Positions 52,174 through 64,000 of a stretch of 64,000 bases of DNA are shown here, in pieces. This DNA is from Merdivivens faecigallinarum (GTDB taxonomy: Bacteria > Bacteroidota > Bacteroidia > Bacteroidales > UBA932), in assembly GCA_017695055.1 (NCBI GenBank), contig JADILY010000081.1, forward strand, positions 1-64,000, given 5' to 3'. The notes under the pieces are model-generated. The model worked only from the letters and a program-made list of their open reading frames with translations, did no database searches and was not told the origin of the DNA. A program made the translations under genes and the position numbers. The first letter of the stretch is position 1. Each line of letters starts with the position of its first letter.

Positions 52174-54204
52174 CTATTTTTGCGGCCTCTTCGGATAAGC
52201 TATCCTCGCATGGTTTATCTGCATCAGATATTCCACCAGCACGGACTTCAGCACGCTTACCTCCTTGAGGGATATTTCGGCATCCTCCAGCTGCCCGTCA
52301 TCCATCTTCATTCCGATTACACGGTCGACGAGTTCAGTGACACTCTGCTGCGAATAATCCTTCAAGGACCTCGACGCGGCCTCTACTGTGTCGGCGAACA
52401 TGAGGATTACCTGCTCCTTCGTCTTCGGTTTGAATCCATGGTACTGGAAAAGTCCGGCCTGCGAAGGGTCGCCACCGCCGCGGAGATACATATTATAAAA
52501 ATATTCCGTCTTCGTCGTCCCGTGGTGCGACAGGATAAAATCTATGATTATCTGCGGAATCTTCGACTTTTTCGCAAGGGCAACACCGTCGTCCACATGC
52601 TTGATGATATCCCTCGCGCTCTCCTCCGGAGTGAGTCCTTCATGGTAATTCACTCCCGGAGCGGCATTCTCCACAAAACACTGTGGATTGACCGTCTTCC
52701 CTATGTCATGGTACAACGCACCCGTCCTCACAAGCTGCACGTTGGCCCCTATGGCACGGGCGCAGGCATCCGAAATGTTCATGACCTGAAGCACGTGCTG
52801 GAATGTCCCCGGAGCCTTCTCCGCCATGAGCCTCAGAAGCTTGTTGTTGGTATCGGCAAGCTCAAGGAGCCTCGAATTGGAAACGAGCATGAAAACCCTC
52901 TCGAACAGGAAAATGAGAGGATAACCCGCCACACAGAACAGGCTCGCGAGTCCGAGGTAGAATATGTCCCGGTAATCGCGGTACTGCCCCAGATCCTCGT
53001 TCTGCAAAAACACGAAAGCGGTATAGGAAAGCGAAAGGGTCATGAAAATAAAGAACGCGTTCACGAACTGCAACCAGCCCCTGTTGAAACGGGAATACGA
53101 TATTATTGCCACGATACCGGCCAACAGGTTTATGAAAAACAGTTCTGTACCTTCCGCCGTAACCACGAGCAGAGGCAGGAGAAGCACGGTATAAAGAGGG
53201 AAAACGTAATTCCTTTTGAAAAATGCGAGCATGTATAGGGCGAACAGCGGAAACGGGATAAGGTGCATGTAGGAAGTATTGCCCACGGCCCCGAGCAATT
53301 CGATGATAAGTGTCGAAATCACATAAAGCGTAAGGAGGAAAAAATATTTCCGCGAATCGCCGAAGATGGTCCTGTCGACAAATAAAATCGCTGCGAAAAA
53401 CGCCAGAAGCGACAGTAGGAGCAACAGCCCGTTTCCTACGGCAATCAGGATGGTATTGCCCGCTATGCCCATGTCAGAAAGGTATTCCGCCCTGTACGAA
53501 TCGAGCAGCTGGGCGATTTCGGAAGTGACAATCTCGCCCTTGGACACAATCAGCTGTCCGGTATATATGATGCCCTTCGTCGGGGAGATATAGCCGGCGG
53601 CCTCCTTATGGATCATGTCGGTAGTAGCCTGGTCGAAAATAAGATTCGGGACAAGGTAATCCGAAAGCCCCATTGCCGCGTAAAGCGAATCGGCCCGCTC
53701 CTCACCCATCCCGGCCGCAAGCTGTTTCCTTATATATTCCCCCGCATGGGCTATATCGAAAATGTTTTCCACAGGAACCTCGGCGGCCCTCCTGTCCTTA
53801 TGTACGAAGACCATCCCGTTTTCTATCTCCTGGGCGGAGAGCGAAGAGACAACCCCGTAGTCATACACGTCATCGAAAAGCGACAGGACGAGGTCCGCAT
53901 CGGCCGAAAGCGTATCGATGGCTTTGGACAACCTCTCGCCCACCTCCTTGCTTATCTTTTCGTCATACCTGAAATACGGGATTACGGACGAATAACGCTC
54001 CTCGCGCTCATCCATAAGTTCCCTCTCCGTCTTCAGGATAGGAAAATCTATCGGGGATATCAGGGTCTCATACGCCCACGGGCGCCCTATCTGATAATGG
54101 TACTTGAACTTTCCGACATTCGGGAAGAAGAACAGCATTATCACGAAAATCACGATGAGAGGCAAATATACCTTCCACCCTTTCGGGAAAATATCCTTTT
54201 CCAT
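52174..54204 (-). CDS. 7TM-HD phosphohydrolase (PgpH-like cyclic-di-AMP phosphodiesterase)
   Basis: 676 residues. One N-terminal TM (VYLPLIVIFVIMLFFFP) is followed by an extracytoplasmic 7TMR-HDED domain (about 40-260). A bundle of about seven TM helices spans 265-440. The cytoplasmic HD domain (about 470-660) shows GALYHDIGKTVNPQCFVEN and later FILSHHGTTKTEYFY, the metal-binding HD and HH residues. Characterised relatives (PgpH) hydrolyse cyclic di-AMP, a signal tied to osmotic and cell-wall balance; substrate here is inferred. It begins 6 bp after the SDR gene stop, so it belongs to the lipid-type operon above it. Confidence 0.9.
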   Translation of the reverse strand: MEKDIFPKGWKVYLPLIVIFVIMLFFFPNVGKFKYHYQIGRPWAYETLISPIDFPILKTERELMDEREERYSSVIPYFRYDEKISKEVGERLSKAIDTLSADADLVLSLFDDVYDYGVVSSLSAQEIENGMVFVHKDRRAAEVPVENIFDIAHAGEYIRKQLAAGMGEERADSLYAAMGLSDYLVPNLIFDQATTDMIHKEAAGYISPTKGIIYTGQLIVSKGEIVTSEIAQLLDSYRAEYLSDMGIAGNTILIAVGNGLLLLLSLLAFFAAILFVDRTIFGDSRKYFFLLTLYVISTLIIELLGAVGNTSYMHLIPFPLFALYMLAFFKRNYVFPLYTVLLLPLLVVTAEGTELFFINLLAGIVAIISYSRFNRGWLQFVNAFFIFMTLSLSYTAFVFLQNEDLGQYRDYRDIFYLGLASLFCVAGYPLIFLFERVFMLVSNSRLLELADTNNKLLRLMAEKAPGTFQHVLQVMNISDACARAIGANVQLVRTGALYHDIGKTVNPQCFVENAAPGVNYHEGLTPEESARDIIKHVDDGVALAKKSKIPQIIIDFILSHHGTTKTEYFYNMYLRGGGDPSQAGLFQYHGFKPKTKEQVILMFADTVEAASRSLKDYSQQSVTELVDRVIGMKMDDGQLEDAEISLKEVSVLKSVLVEYLMQINHARIAYPKRPQK

Positions 54205-54210
54205 AACTCT

Positions 54211-55029
54211 TTATTTTTTCTTGAAAGGGGAATCGGGCTCCTTGGCCATGTAGGAAAACGTAAGCCGGTCGGTCAGCCCCGGAAACATCCGGTGCATGAG
54301 TACGGTCAGTTTCCCTATCGGCGTAAGTATCACCCTCGATTTCCTCCTGTCTATGGCACGGGCCATTATTTCGGCCACCCTTTCCGCGCTCATCATCTTC
54401 GATTCGTCGCGCGGGGATTCACCCTGCCGGGAACCGTCGGCAGCCAGGGCGGTATTACGGATATTCGAAGCAGTGAAACCCGGAGCCATTACAAGCACAT
54501 GCAGACCGTCATAAAGGTGCTCTATCCTCAACGTATCCAGAAAACCCCTTATGGCGTACTTCGAAGCCGCATACCCGCTTCGGGCCGGAAGGGCGGAATA
54601 GCCGGCTATGCTTATCACACCGACCACGGAGCCTTTCGTTTCAAGCAAATACGGAAGGGCGTACTTGGTACAATATACTGTTCCCCAGAAATTGACGTCC
54701 ATAAGCCTTTTAAGCACGGACAGATCCAGGTCCCTGAACATCGCCCGCATGGAAATGCCCGCATTGTTAATCAGTATGTCTATCCTGCCGAACTTTTCCA
54801 CGCATTTTTCCACGAGGTTGCGGCAATCCTCCTCCACTGAGACATCCGTCTTGACACACAGGATATTGTCCATGTCGCATCCGAAGGAAGCGGCTTCTTC
54901 CGTCAGCCTGTCCACGGAACGTGCGGCCATCACCACCCGATAACCGCGGGAGGCATATAATTTCGAAGAAGCCAACCCTATACCAGAGCTGGCTCCCGTT
55001 ATTATCACGACCTTACCGTCAGTATTCAT
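54211..55029 (-). CDS. Short-chain dehydrogenase, possible 3-ketosphinganine reductase
   Basis: 272 residues, classical SDR. VVIITGASSGIGLASSKLYASRGYRVVMAARS is the NADP-binding TGxxxGIG region with an Arg after the second strand that favours NADP. NNAGISM is the stability motif, and SIAGYSALPARSGYAASKYAIRG holds the catalytic Ser, Tyr and Lys. The start overlaps the oxoamine-synthase stop by one base (TAATG). In sphingolipid makers an SDR reduces the ketone formed by serine palmitoyltransferase, so this context makes that role attractive but unproven. A basic C-terminal tail (FKKK) may touch membrane. Confidence 0.85.
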   Translation of the reverse strand: MNTDGKVVIITGASSGIGLASSKLYASRGYRVVMAARSVDRLTEEAASFGCDMDNILCVKTDVSVEEDCRNLVEKCVEKFGRIDILINNAGISMRAMFRDLDLSVLKRLMDVNFWGTVYCTKYALPYLLETKGSVVGVISIAGYSALPARSGYAASKYAIRGFLDTLRIEHLYDGLHVLVMAPGFTASNIRNTALAADGSRQGESPRDESKMMSAERVAEIMARAIDRRKSRVILTPIGKLTVLMHRMFPGLTDRLTFSYMAKEPDSPFKKK

Positions 55030-56291
55030 TATCTTATAGCTCTGTCCTGAATATCGTCTGCATCGTAAAAGCCGCGGGCGAGTTTGTCCCTGACTTCGGC
55101 AAAGGCCTTCAGAGTCCTGTCGACATCTTCGAGCGTATGCACTGCCGTAGGTATTATCCTGAACATCAGCAACCCCTTAGGAATTACCGGGTAAGTCACC
55201 ACCGAGCAGAATATTCCGTAATTTTCCCTCAGATCCACGACAATGTTCGTAGCCTGCGGGATAGTCCCGTGGACGAAGACCGGCGTAACACAGGCCTGGG
55301 CGAGACCTATATCGAAACCGAGATTCCTGAAACCGTCCTGGAGGGCCCTTGTGACAGTCCAGAGTTTCTTGCGGAGTTCATCGCCTTCCGCGCTGCGGAT
55401 AATCTCCAGGCGTTTCAGACACCCCTCGACGATAGGCATAGGGAGCGATTTTGCATATATCTGTGAACGGAGATTGTACCGGAGGTAATCTATTATCGAG
55501 TGAGGCCCGGCTACGAAACCTCCTATAATCGCCATTGACTTGGCAAACGCGCCGATATAAAGATCTATGCCGTCCATGCAGCCGAAATGCTCCGAAGTAC
55601 CGCGGCCGTGCTCGCCCATCACGCCGAAGCCGTGGGCATCGTCAATAAGTATGCGGAACTGGTATTTCTGCTTGAGGGCCACTATCTTGTCCAAAATCCC
55701 GAGGGCTCCCGTCATGCCATACACGCCTTCCGTGATAAGGAGGACTCCGCCGCCTGTCTCTTCGCAGACTTTCAAAGCCCTCTGTATCGTCTTCTCGCAT
55801 TTCTCAATGTCGTTGTGCGGATAAACCATCCTCTTTCCCTGATGCAGGCGGCAACCGTCTATAAGGCAGGCGTGCGCCTCAGAGTCGTATACTATCACAT
55901 CGTGCCTCGTGCAAAGGGAATCGATAGTGGAAATGATGCCCTGGTAACCGAAGTTGAAAAGGAAAGCGTCTTCCTTCTTCTCGAAATCGGCAAGCTCGCG
56001 CTCCATACGCTCATGAAGGGAAGTATGTCCGCTCATCATACGGCTTCCCATCGGATAGGCGAGGCCCCATCTTACGGCCGCTTCACCGTCAATCTTCCTT
56101 ATTTCCGGATGGTTTGCAAGGCCAAGGTAGTTATTGAGACTCCAGCAAAGCACTTCCTTACCGTTAAAACGCATGTGAGGGCCTATTTCCCCCTCAAGTT
56201 TCGGATACATGAAATAACCGAAGGCTTTTTTCCTATATTGCCCGAGAGGACCACCTGAATCCTTCTCGATCCTGTCGAAAATATCTGTCAT
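55029..56291 (-). CDS. Alpha-oxoamine synthase family PLP enzyme
   Basis: 420 residues of the fold-type I PLP family that joins an acyl-CoA to an amino acid (serine palmitoyltransferase, KBL, BioF). SLNNYLGLANHPEI and GSRMMSGHTSLHERMERELADF are family blocks. VYDSEAHACLIDG is the region that stacks on PLP, IDDAHGFGVMGEHGRG has the conserved Asp and His, and GAFAKSMAIIGGFVAG contains the PLP Lys. The absence of biotin genes and the coupled SDR suggest a sphingoid-base role; an aminoketone-forming glycine enzyme is the alternative. First gene of a three-gene operon. Confidence 0.86.
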   Translation of the reverse strand: MTDIFDRIEKDSGGPLGQYRKKAFGYFMYPKLEGEIGPHMRFNGKEVLCWSLNNYLGLANHPEIRKIDGEAAVRWGLAYPMGSRMMSGHTSLHERMERELADFEKKEDAFLFNFGYQGIISTIDSLCTRHDVIVYDSEAHACLIDGCRLHQGKRMVYPHNDIEKCEKTIQRALKVCEETGGGVLLITEGVYGMTGALGILDKIVALKQKYQFRILIDDAHGFGVMGEHGRGTSEHFGCMDGIDLYIGAFAKSMAIIGGFVAGPHSIIDYLRYNLRSQIYAKSLPMPIVEGCLKRLEIIRSAEGDELRKKLWTVTRALQDGFRNLGFDIGLAQACVTPVFVHGTIPQATNIVVDLRENYGIFCSVVTYPVIPKGLLMFRIIPTAVHTLEDVDRTLKAFAEVRDKLARGFYDADDIQDRAIR

Positions 56292-56360
56292 AACACAAAA
56301 TATTAAGGATGAATAATCTATAAAATTTCACCGGCTCGCCAAAATCTCACCGGCCTTCCG

Positions 56361-60105
<3,745 letters not shown>

Positions 60106-60111
60106 ACCCGA

Positions 60112-63100
60112 TCAATTTTTCAACAATCCCATTTCTTCCATCATGTCCAGACGCATCTTCACCTGGGCCTCGATATCATCTCCTCCCTGAGGAGCCTTGT
60201 AGTTTTCCTGAATGCTGCGGAAAGTGGCTTCGGCCTGCTCCCACTCGTCCCGCTCGGCGAACGAGTCGCCCAACACCACGAAGGCCCGGGCGAGAAAATA
60301 TGCCTGTCCTCCGGCTTTTTCCGCAAAATCATAAACCAATTGTTCCACATCTTCGAAACGACCGGAATCATAGACCTCCTGGATGATGAGGTAGGAAGCC
60401 TCTGCACCCTCTGGAGTGCCAGGTTCCTCGGCAAGGGCCGCAAGCAACGGAGCGGCCGAGTTACGGTACGACAATGCTATGTAACTCTTGGCCTTGATAT
60501 AGGTCAGTTCCCTGAGGGCGGCCGCATCGCAATAAGGCGAAGCTTCAAGATCGGCCGCGGCATCAATGGCCCTTTCGTAATCGTTAAGTTTGTACAGCGA
60601 ACGCATCAGCCCGAGCAGGGCGGCATATCTGTTGTTGTCGAGGCGGGCTATTTCCGCAAGTGTGGAAAAACCTTCGTATGCCTGCATATAACGCTCAAGC
60701 CTGTACGAAATCCCCGCATAGTTTGCGGTAGCCGATTCCGCAAAAGCTCCTTCACCTATCTGCATTACCTTGTAATATGCGTCAAGAGCCTTTTCATAAC
60801 GTCCGAGAGCCTTATGGGACTCGGCGATATAGAAATAGGCCTGGGACCGTTTCGAGGCCGAAGGATATTTTTCAAGATAGTCCGCCAATGAAACGAGGGC
60901 CGACTGATAATCCCCTCTGAGGAAAAGCTGCTCGGCCGCATTGAAGACCATATCCTCCTTTTCCCCTTCGGATTTCAGATACGATTTGCCCATGCTGTCT
61001 ATATACTTCAAATATCCCTGAGGGTCGTTGGAAGCCGTATAGATGGCCTCTATGGCAGCAAGGGCATCCTGCGAGTATACGGAGGCCGGCATTTCCGAAA
61101 CCACTTCCTTATAGAACTCCAGGGCCTTCCCATATTCGAGACGGTTCCTGTACAGCGAGCCGAGCTCCACGGTCGAAGCGGCAATCATCGTGCTGTCCGA
61201 AGAGTTTTCCTTCAGCATCATGAAAACATCCTCCGCCTTTTCATCATCGTCTATCTTCACGTATGAACGTCCGAGCTCGAACATCGCATAATCATAGTAT
61301 TTTACATCCGGCGAATACCCCCTCGCCTCTTCCAACAGGGCTATCTTCTTGGCATCCATTTCCATAAGCCCGTAAGAGACGGCCGACTGGTACAGAGGGT
61401 AAATGTCGGTCCTGTCATAAAACGAGGCGGCGCATGCCTCATAAGCCTCCGCGGCACCGGCATAGTTCCTCTGCATGAACATGCAATCGGCAAGCCTCAG
61501 TTGCGCCTCCCTACGGTACATGGAAGGCGAAGCCCCCAAAAACCGGCGGAAATATTTTTCGGCGGACGGATAATCTTCCAATTTGAAATAATTGTAGCCT
61601 ATATTGTAATCCAGCATCCCGAACTCCCGTAACGAGGAGTACGCCCCGTCGGAAACAAGGGTGCGGTTTATCTCCAGGGCCTTGTCGAACATGTCATTCC
61701 TGTAATATGCCTCGGCAAGCCAATAATCGGCCAGAAAGGCAAGCCTGTCCCCTCCTGCAAGGGCGGAAACCCTTTTCAACAGCGGTATCGTCTGGCTGTA
61801 GGCCCCCGAAGACACGAGCTGCATCGAACGGAGGAACAGGGCCCTGCGGAAGCCCTCCCTTGCCGATACCGTAAGGGTGCCTATCTTCATATACGCATCT
61901 ACGGCAGAAGCATAATTGCGGTCGAGCATGTACGCCGAAGCCATGTACGAATATATTTCATCGGAGCGGGAAGAAGAACTGTACGCATCGAGATATGCAT
62001 TAAAACCGGAAATGTCCTTGTTCACATCGAAAACGAGTTTCGCATAATTGAACATCGCGTCCTCCTTCATGTCGGCATCGAAATCCATGGAAGCCGCCTT
62101 CCTGAACGCATCGAGGGCCGCGAGCTTGTTGCCCGTCTGTATATACGAATAGGCCTGGTAATATGAAGCCGACTGGGCTATCGAATCGTCTCCGGGAAGC
62201 ACGTTCGCAAAGGCTTCGACAGCATCCTTGTATTTTTTCAGCCTGTATGCCACCATTCCGGCGGAATAGTAGTCGTCCCTTCCGAAATCGTCGGCGGACT
62301 CGGAAAAACGCTCGTAGAACTCTCCCGCCTCCTCGGTCTTTCCCAGCACCATATAGGATTCGGAAATCATCCTCGCGGCATTTTTCATATATTCGCCTGT
62401 CAGCAGGCCGAAACCACGGCTGCCCGTCCTGGCCACCTCGGCATAATTCCCGAGCATATAGTTGCATTCAGTAATATAATATGCCGACAGGCCGCGGAAA
62501 CGGGCATCGGAATAACTTTCTTCAAAATAAGGCAGGGCCCCGGAAAAATCCCCTTTCCGGTATGAAAGGTAGCCGAGGGAATACCTTACCGGGGCATACA
62601 GGCCGCCGAGTTCCCTCTTTCCCTTGTCCGACAATTCCGTGAAAACGGTTTCTGACTCCTCGTAAAACCCTTCCGCCAGATACGAATAGGCCAGCATGAA
62701 ACGGCATCGGTCGCGTTCACCGGCAGACAGGGACCTTGTGTCCAGGCTTCCGAGCATGGAGATGCAGTCCTCATACCTTTGGGAGTCGAAACGGCCGTAA
62801 GCCAGATAATAAGTCATGAGATAAACTGACTTCGAATCCGGAAAATTGTGTCTGAACGCCTCTACCCCGTATTCCGCCCCCGGGTCTCCGGCCCTGACGG
62901 AACTCAGCACATAATACGAAGCCACCGCCTCGTTTTCCGGGTCATTCCGGAGAAGCAGGGCGAACTCGGCCTTTGCGGCCGCAAAGGCCCCCTTGTCATA
63001 GAGTCTGACCGCACGGCGGAACTTTCCCGGCGAATCCCCCTCCGAAGCGTATGCCGGCAACAGCGCCGCGGACAATATGGAAACAGCCAAAAACGCTGTG

Positions 63101-63129
63101 AAAATCCTTCTGAACAAAACCTTAAACAT
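60112..63129 (-). CDS. Large tetratricopeptide-repeat envelope protein
   Basis: 1005 residues from MFKVLFRRIFTAFLAVSIL, a signal peptide ending AYASEG; a GTG nine bases upstream is an alternative start. Nearly all of the protein is TPR helices. Examples are AVRLYDKGAFAAAKAEFALLLRNDPENEAV at the N-terminus, YPSAEKYFRRFLGASPSMYRREAQLRLADCMF in the middle and AQAYFYIAESHKALGRYEKALDAYYKVM later, about 20-25 units. It is probably periplasmic, forming a long solenoid scaffold. The following barrel gene is 6 bp away, suggesting the two products act together at the outer membrane. The promoter lies between it and divergent ftsE. Confidence 0.86.
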   Translation of the reverse strand: MFKVLFRRIFTAFLAVSILSAALLPAYASEGDSPGKFRRAVRLYDKGAFAAAKAEFALLLRNDPENEAVASYYVLSSVRAGDPGAEYGVEAFRHNFPDSKSVYLMTYYLAYGRFDSQRYEDCISMLGSLDTRSLSAGERDRCRFMLAYSYLAEGFYEESETVFTELSDKGKRELGGLYAPVRYSLGYLSYRKGDFSGALPYFEESYSDARFRGLSAYYITECNYMLGNYAEVARTGSRGFGLLTGEYMKNAARMISESYMVLGKTEEAGEFYERFSESADDFGRDDYYSAGMVAYRLKKYKDAVEAFANVLPGDDSIAQSASYYQAYSYIQTGNKLAALDAFRKAASMDFDADMKEDAMFNYAKLVFDVNKDISGFNAYLDAYSSSSRSDEIYSYMASAYMLDRNYASAVDAYMKIGTLTVSAREGFRRALFLRSMQLVSSGAYSQTIPLLKRVSALAGGDRLAFLADYWLAEAYYRNDMFDKALEINRTLVSDGAYSSLREFGMLDYNIGYNYFKLEDYPSAEKYFRRFLGASPSMYRREAQLRLADCMFMQRNYAGAAEAYEACAASFYDRTDIYPLYQSAVSYGLMEMDAKKIALLEEARGYSPDVKYYDYAMFELGRSYVKIDDDEKAEDVFMMLKENSSDSTMIAASTVELGSLYRNRLEYGKALEFYKEVVSEMPASVYSQDALAAIEAIYTASNDPQGYLKYIDSMGKSYLKSEGEKEDMVFNAAEQLFLRGDYQSALVSLADYLEKYPSASKRSQAYFYIAESHKALGRYEKALDAYYKVMQIGEGAFAESATANYAGISYRLERYMQAYEGFSTLAEIARLDNNRYAALLGLMRSLYKLNDYERAIDAAADLEASPYCDAAALRELTYIKAKSYIALSYRNSAAPLLAALAEEPGTPEGAEASYLIIQEVYDSGRFEDVEQLVYDFAEKAGGQAYFLARAFVVLGDSFAERDEWEQAEATFRSIQENYKAPQGGDDIEAQVKMRLDMMEEMGLLKN

Positions 63130-63149
63130 AGTAATCACGTTACAAACTA

Positions 63150-63157
63150 CAAAAATA
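63150..63157 (-). promoter_or_regulatory. -7 box for the TPR-barrel operon
   Basis: Minus-strand TATTTTTG, 20 bases before the ATG; a TTTG lies 22 bp further upstream at 63180-63183. Confidence 0.6.
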
Positions 63158-63169
63158 ACGAAATATTGC

Positions 63170-63177
63170 TATATTTG
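63170..63177 (+). promoter_or_regulatory. -7 box for ftsE
   Basis: Plus-strand TATATTTG, 39 bases before the ftsE ATG. No TTG is found at the ideal -33 spacing. It overlaps the -33 zone of the divergent TPR promoter, so the two may compete. Confidence 0.55.
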
Positions 63178-63216
63178 CCCAAACGAAAACACTTTCAACA
63201 TATTTTTACACCAGTT

Positions 63217-63930
63217 ATGCCAGAAGAAAGATCTCCAATAATAAGTTTTTCACATGCCGACATCGGAGGAGGAGGCCTGACGGTCATCCATGACCTCAAC
63301 CTGGACATCCGTCCGGGAGAATTCCTGTACCTTCTCGGGAAAGTGGGGACAGGCAAGACCTCGATAATAAAAGCCATAATCGCGGACAATCCCATTAAAA
63401 GGGGCAATGCGAGCGTTCTCGGTTTCGACCTGCGGAAGATTACCCAAAAGGAAATACCGATGCTGCGCCGGAAAATGGGCGTGGTGTTCCAGGATTTCCA
63501 GCTGCTGATGGACAGGAACATAGAAGAAAACCTCCGATTCGTCCTCGAAGCCACAGGCTGGAAAGACAAGGGGAAAAAGGAACGCCGGATAATCGAGGTT
63601 CTCGATGCCGTGGGAATGACAGGCAAGATGCACAAGATGCCGCACCAGCTTTCCGGAGGGGAACAGCAACGCATCTGCATAGCGCGGGCCCTTCTCAACA
63701 ATCCGGAAATCATACTTGCGGACGAACCGACTGCGAACCTGGACAGCGAAACCGCCAACGGCATCATGCTCCTCCTGAAAAAACTGAACGAGGAGCTTGA
63801 CACCGCGATACTGCTTGTAACCCACAACCGCCGCCTCTGCGAGGACTTTCCCGCAAAGATGATGATTTGCGAAAATGAAACCTGCCACGAGCTGGAGTCG
63901 GCAAGGGAAATCGATTTCGAGATATTATGA
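63217..63930 (+). CDS. ftsE: Cell-division ABC ATPase FtsE
   Basis: 237 residues from MPEERSPIISFSHADIGG; the open frame upstream runs antisense through the TPR gene and is discarded. ATPase that with FtsX activates septal peptidoglycan hydrolases. LLGKVGTGKTSIIKAI is Walker A, HQLSGGEQQRICIARALL the signature, and IILADEPTANLDSETA Walker B with the D-loop. VVFQDFQLLMDRNIEENLRFVL is the FtsE-type Q-loop region. FtsX is not adjacent in the window; the next gene is nth, overlapping by ATGA. An FtsX elsewhere is expected. Confidence 0.9.
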   Translation: MPEERSPIISFSHADIGGGGLTVIHDLNLDIRPGEFLYLLGKVGTGKTSIIKAIIADNPIKRGNASVLGFDLRKITQKEIPMLRRKMGVVFQDFQLLMDRNIEENLRFVLEATGWKDKGKKERRIIEVLDAVGMTGKMHKMPHQLSGGEQQRICIARALLNNPEIILADEPTANLDSETANGIMLLLKKLNEELDTAILLVTHNRRLCEDFPAKMMICENETCHELESAREIDFEIL

Positions 63931-64000
63931 CAAGGAAGGAAAGGTATGAAGGCATAACGGGCTGGTTCCAGGCGAACATGCCGGAAGCGAAATCGGAGCT
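63927..64000 (+). CDS. nth: Endonuclease III (5' end only)
   Basis: The ATG overlaps the ftsE TGA by four bases and about 24 residues are visible before the window ends: MTRKERYEGITGWFQANMPE and a few more. They match the N-terminal helix of Bacteroidota endonuclease III, the base-excision glycosylase for oxidised pyrimidines. The catalytic Lys/Asp and the iron-sulfur cluster lie outside the window, so the call rests on this short segment and my memory of homologues. Confidence 0.6.
   Translation, partial: MTRKERYEGITGWFQANMPEAKSE

Noticed and set aside
62848..63216. Extended N-terminus of ftsE
   Set aside because: The extension would run antisense through the TPR gene and upstream of the TATATTTG box; FtsE homologues start near the ATG at 63217.

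Overview
The window looks like chromosomal DNA of a Bacteroidota member, most likely order Bacteroidales from a gut-type anaerobe. I infer this from the gene families (S46 dipeptidyl-peptidase, BACON and Ig-like surface lipoproteins, TamB-like giant protein, a two-domain FtsX/MacB-like permease, 7TM-HD phosphohydrolase, an ackA-ptb-buk set). The promoter grammar also fits: many genes are preceded by TAnnTTTG about 20 bp downstream of a TTG, which is the Bacteroidota primary-sigma consensus, while Shine-Dalgarno sequences are mostly absent. I cannot name the genus. Coding density is high and almost every gene is a recognisable single-copy chromosomal gene. There is no phage, plasmid, IS element, CRISPR array, rRNA or tRNA that I can support.

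Layout. 1-1127 is non-coding and packed with repeats. 1128-3803 holds an OmpA-family porin (-) and a DUF2130 protein (+). 3879-9330 is a CusCBA/CzcCBA-type metal efflux operon (+). 9362-17463 is a five-gene minus-strand surface cluster: an FtsX/MacB-like permease without an ATPase, a BACON lipoprotein and three paralogous Ig-like lipoproteins. 17689-20960 is acetate kinase, phosphate butyryltransferase and butyrate kinase (-), the acyl-phosphate end of fermentation. A short ComEC-like protein (+) and an S46 peptidase (-) follow. 24179-28056 is gyrA plus a TPR protein. 28178-36158 is a tamB, RsmI-like methyltransferase, folB, mtaB, metallo-hydrolase operon (-), divergent from tsaD and an FAD oxidoreductase (+).

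38851-39343 is non-coding and carries repeat copy 2. 39344-42846 contains queF, queC, a YhhQ-type queuosine-precursor transporter, rnhA and pdxA (-). recG (+) follows, then a small outer-membrane protein (-). 45680-46414 is non-coding with repeat copy 3. 46415-58343 is a long minus-strand run: pyrF, an M20 dipeptidase, clpX/clpP/tig, a 7TM-HD phosphodiesterase, an SDR and an alpha-oxoamine synthase (possible sphingolipid-base enzymes), and gyrB. 58387-63129 pairs an outer-membrane beta-barrel with a large TPR protein. ftsE and the start of nth (+) end the window.

The most unusual signal is non-coding. A structured intergenic repeat is present in three copies (37-194 on -, 39080-39237 on +, 46080-46237 on +). 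All three are exactly 158 bp between outer inverted repeats and align without gaps, although much of the interior differs. Each holds a central hairpin, whose loop is flipped in one copy relative to the others, and two related AT-rich cores 85 bp apart. In copy 3 the ~85-bp period continues upstream through two 59-bp units with perfect 7-bp inverted ends, making an array of about five units. All copies sit in gene-free gaps next to further short tandem repeats. I do not know this family; it could be a non-autonomous mobile element, a structured RNA or a chromosome-architecture site.
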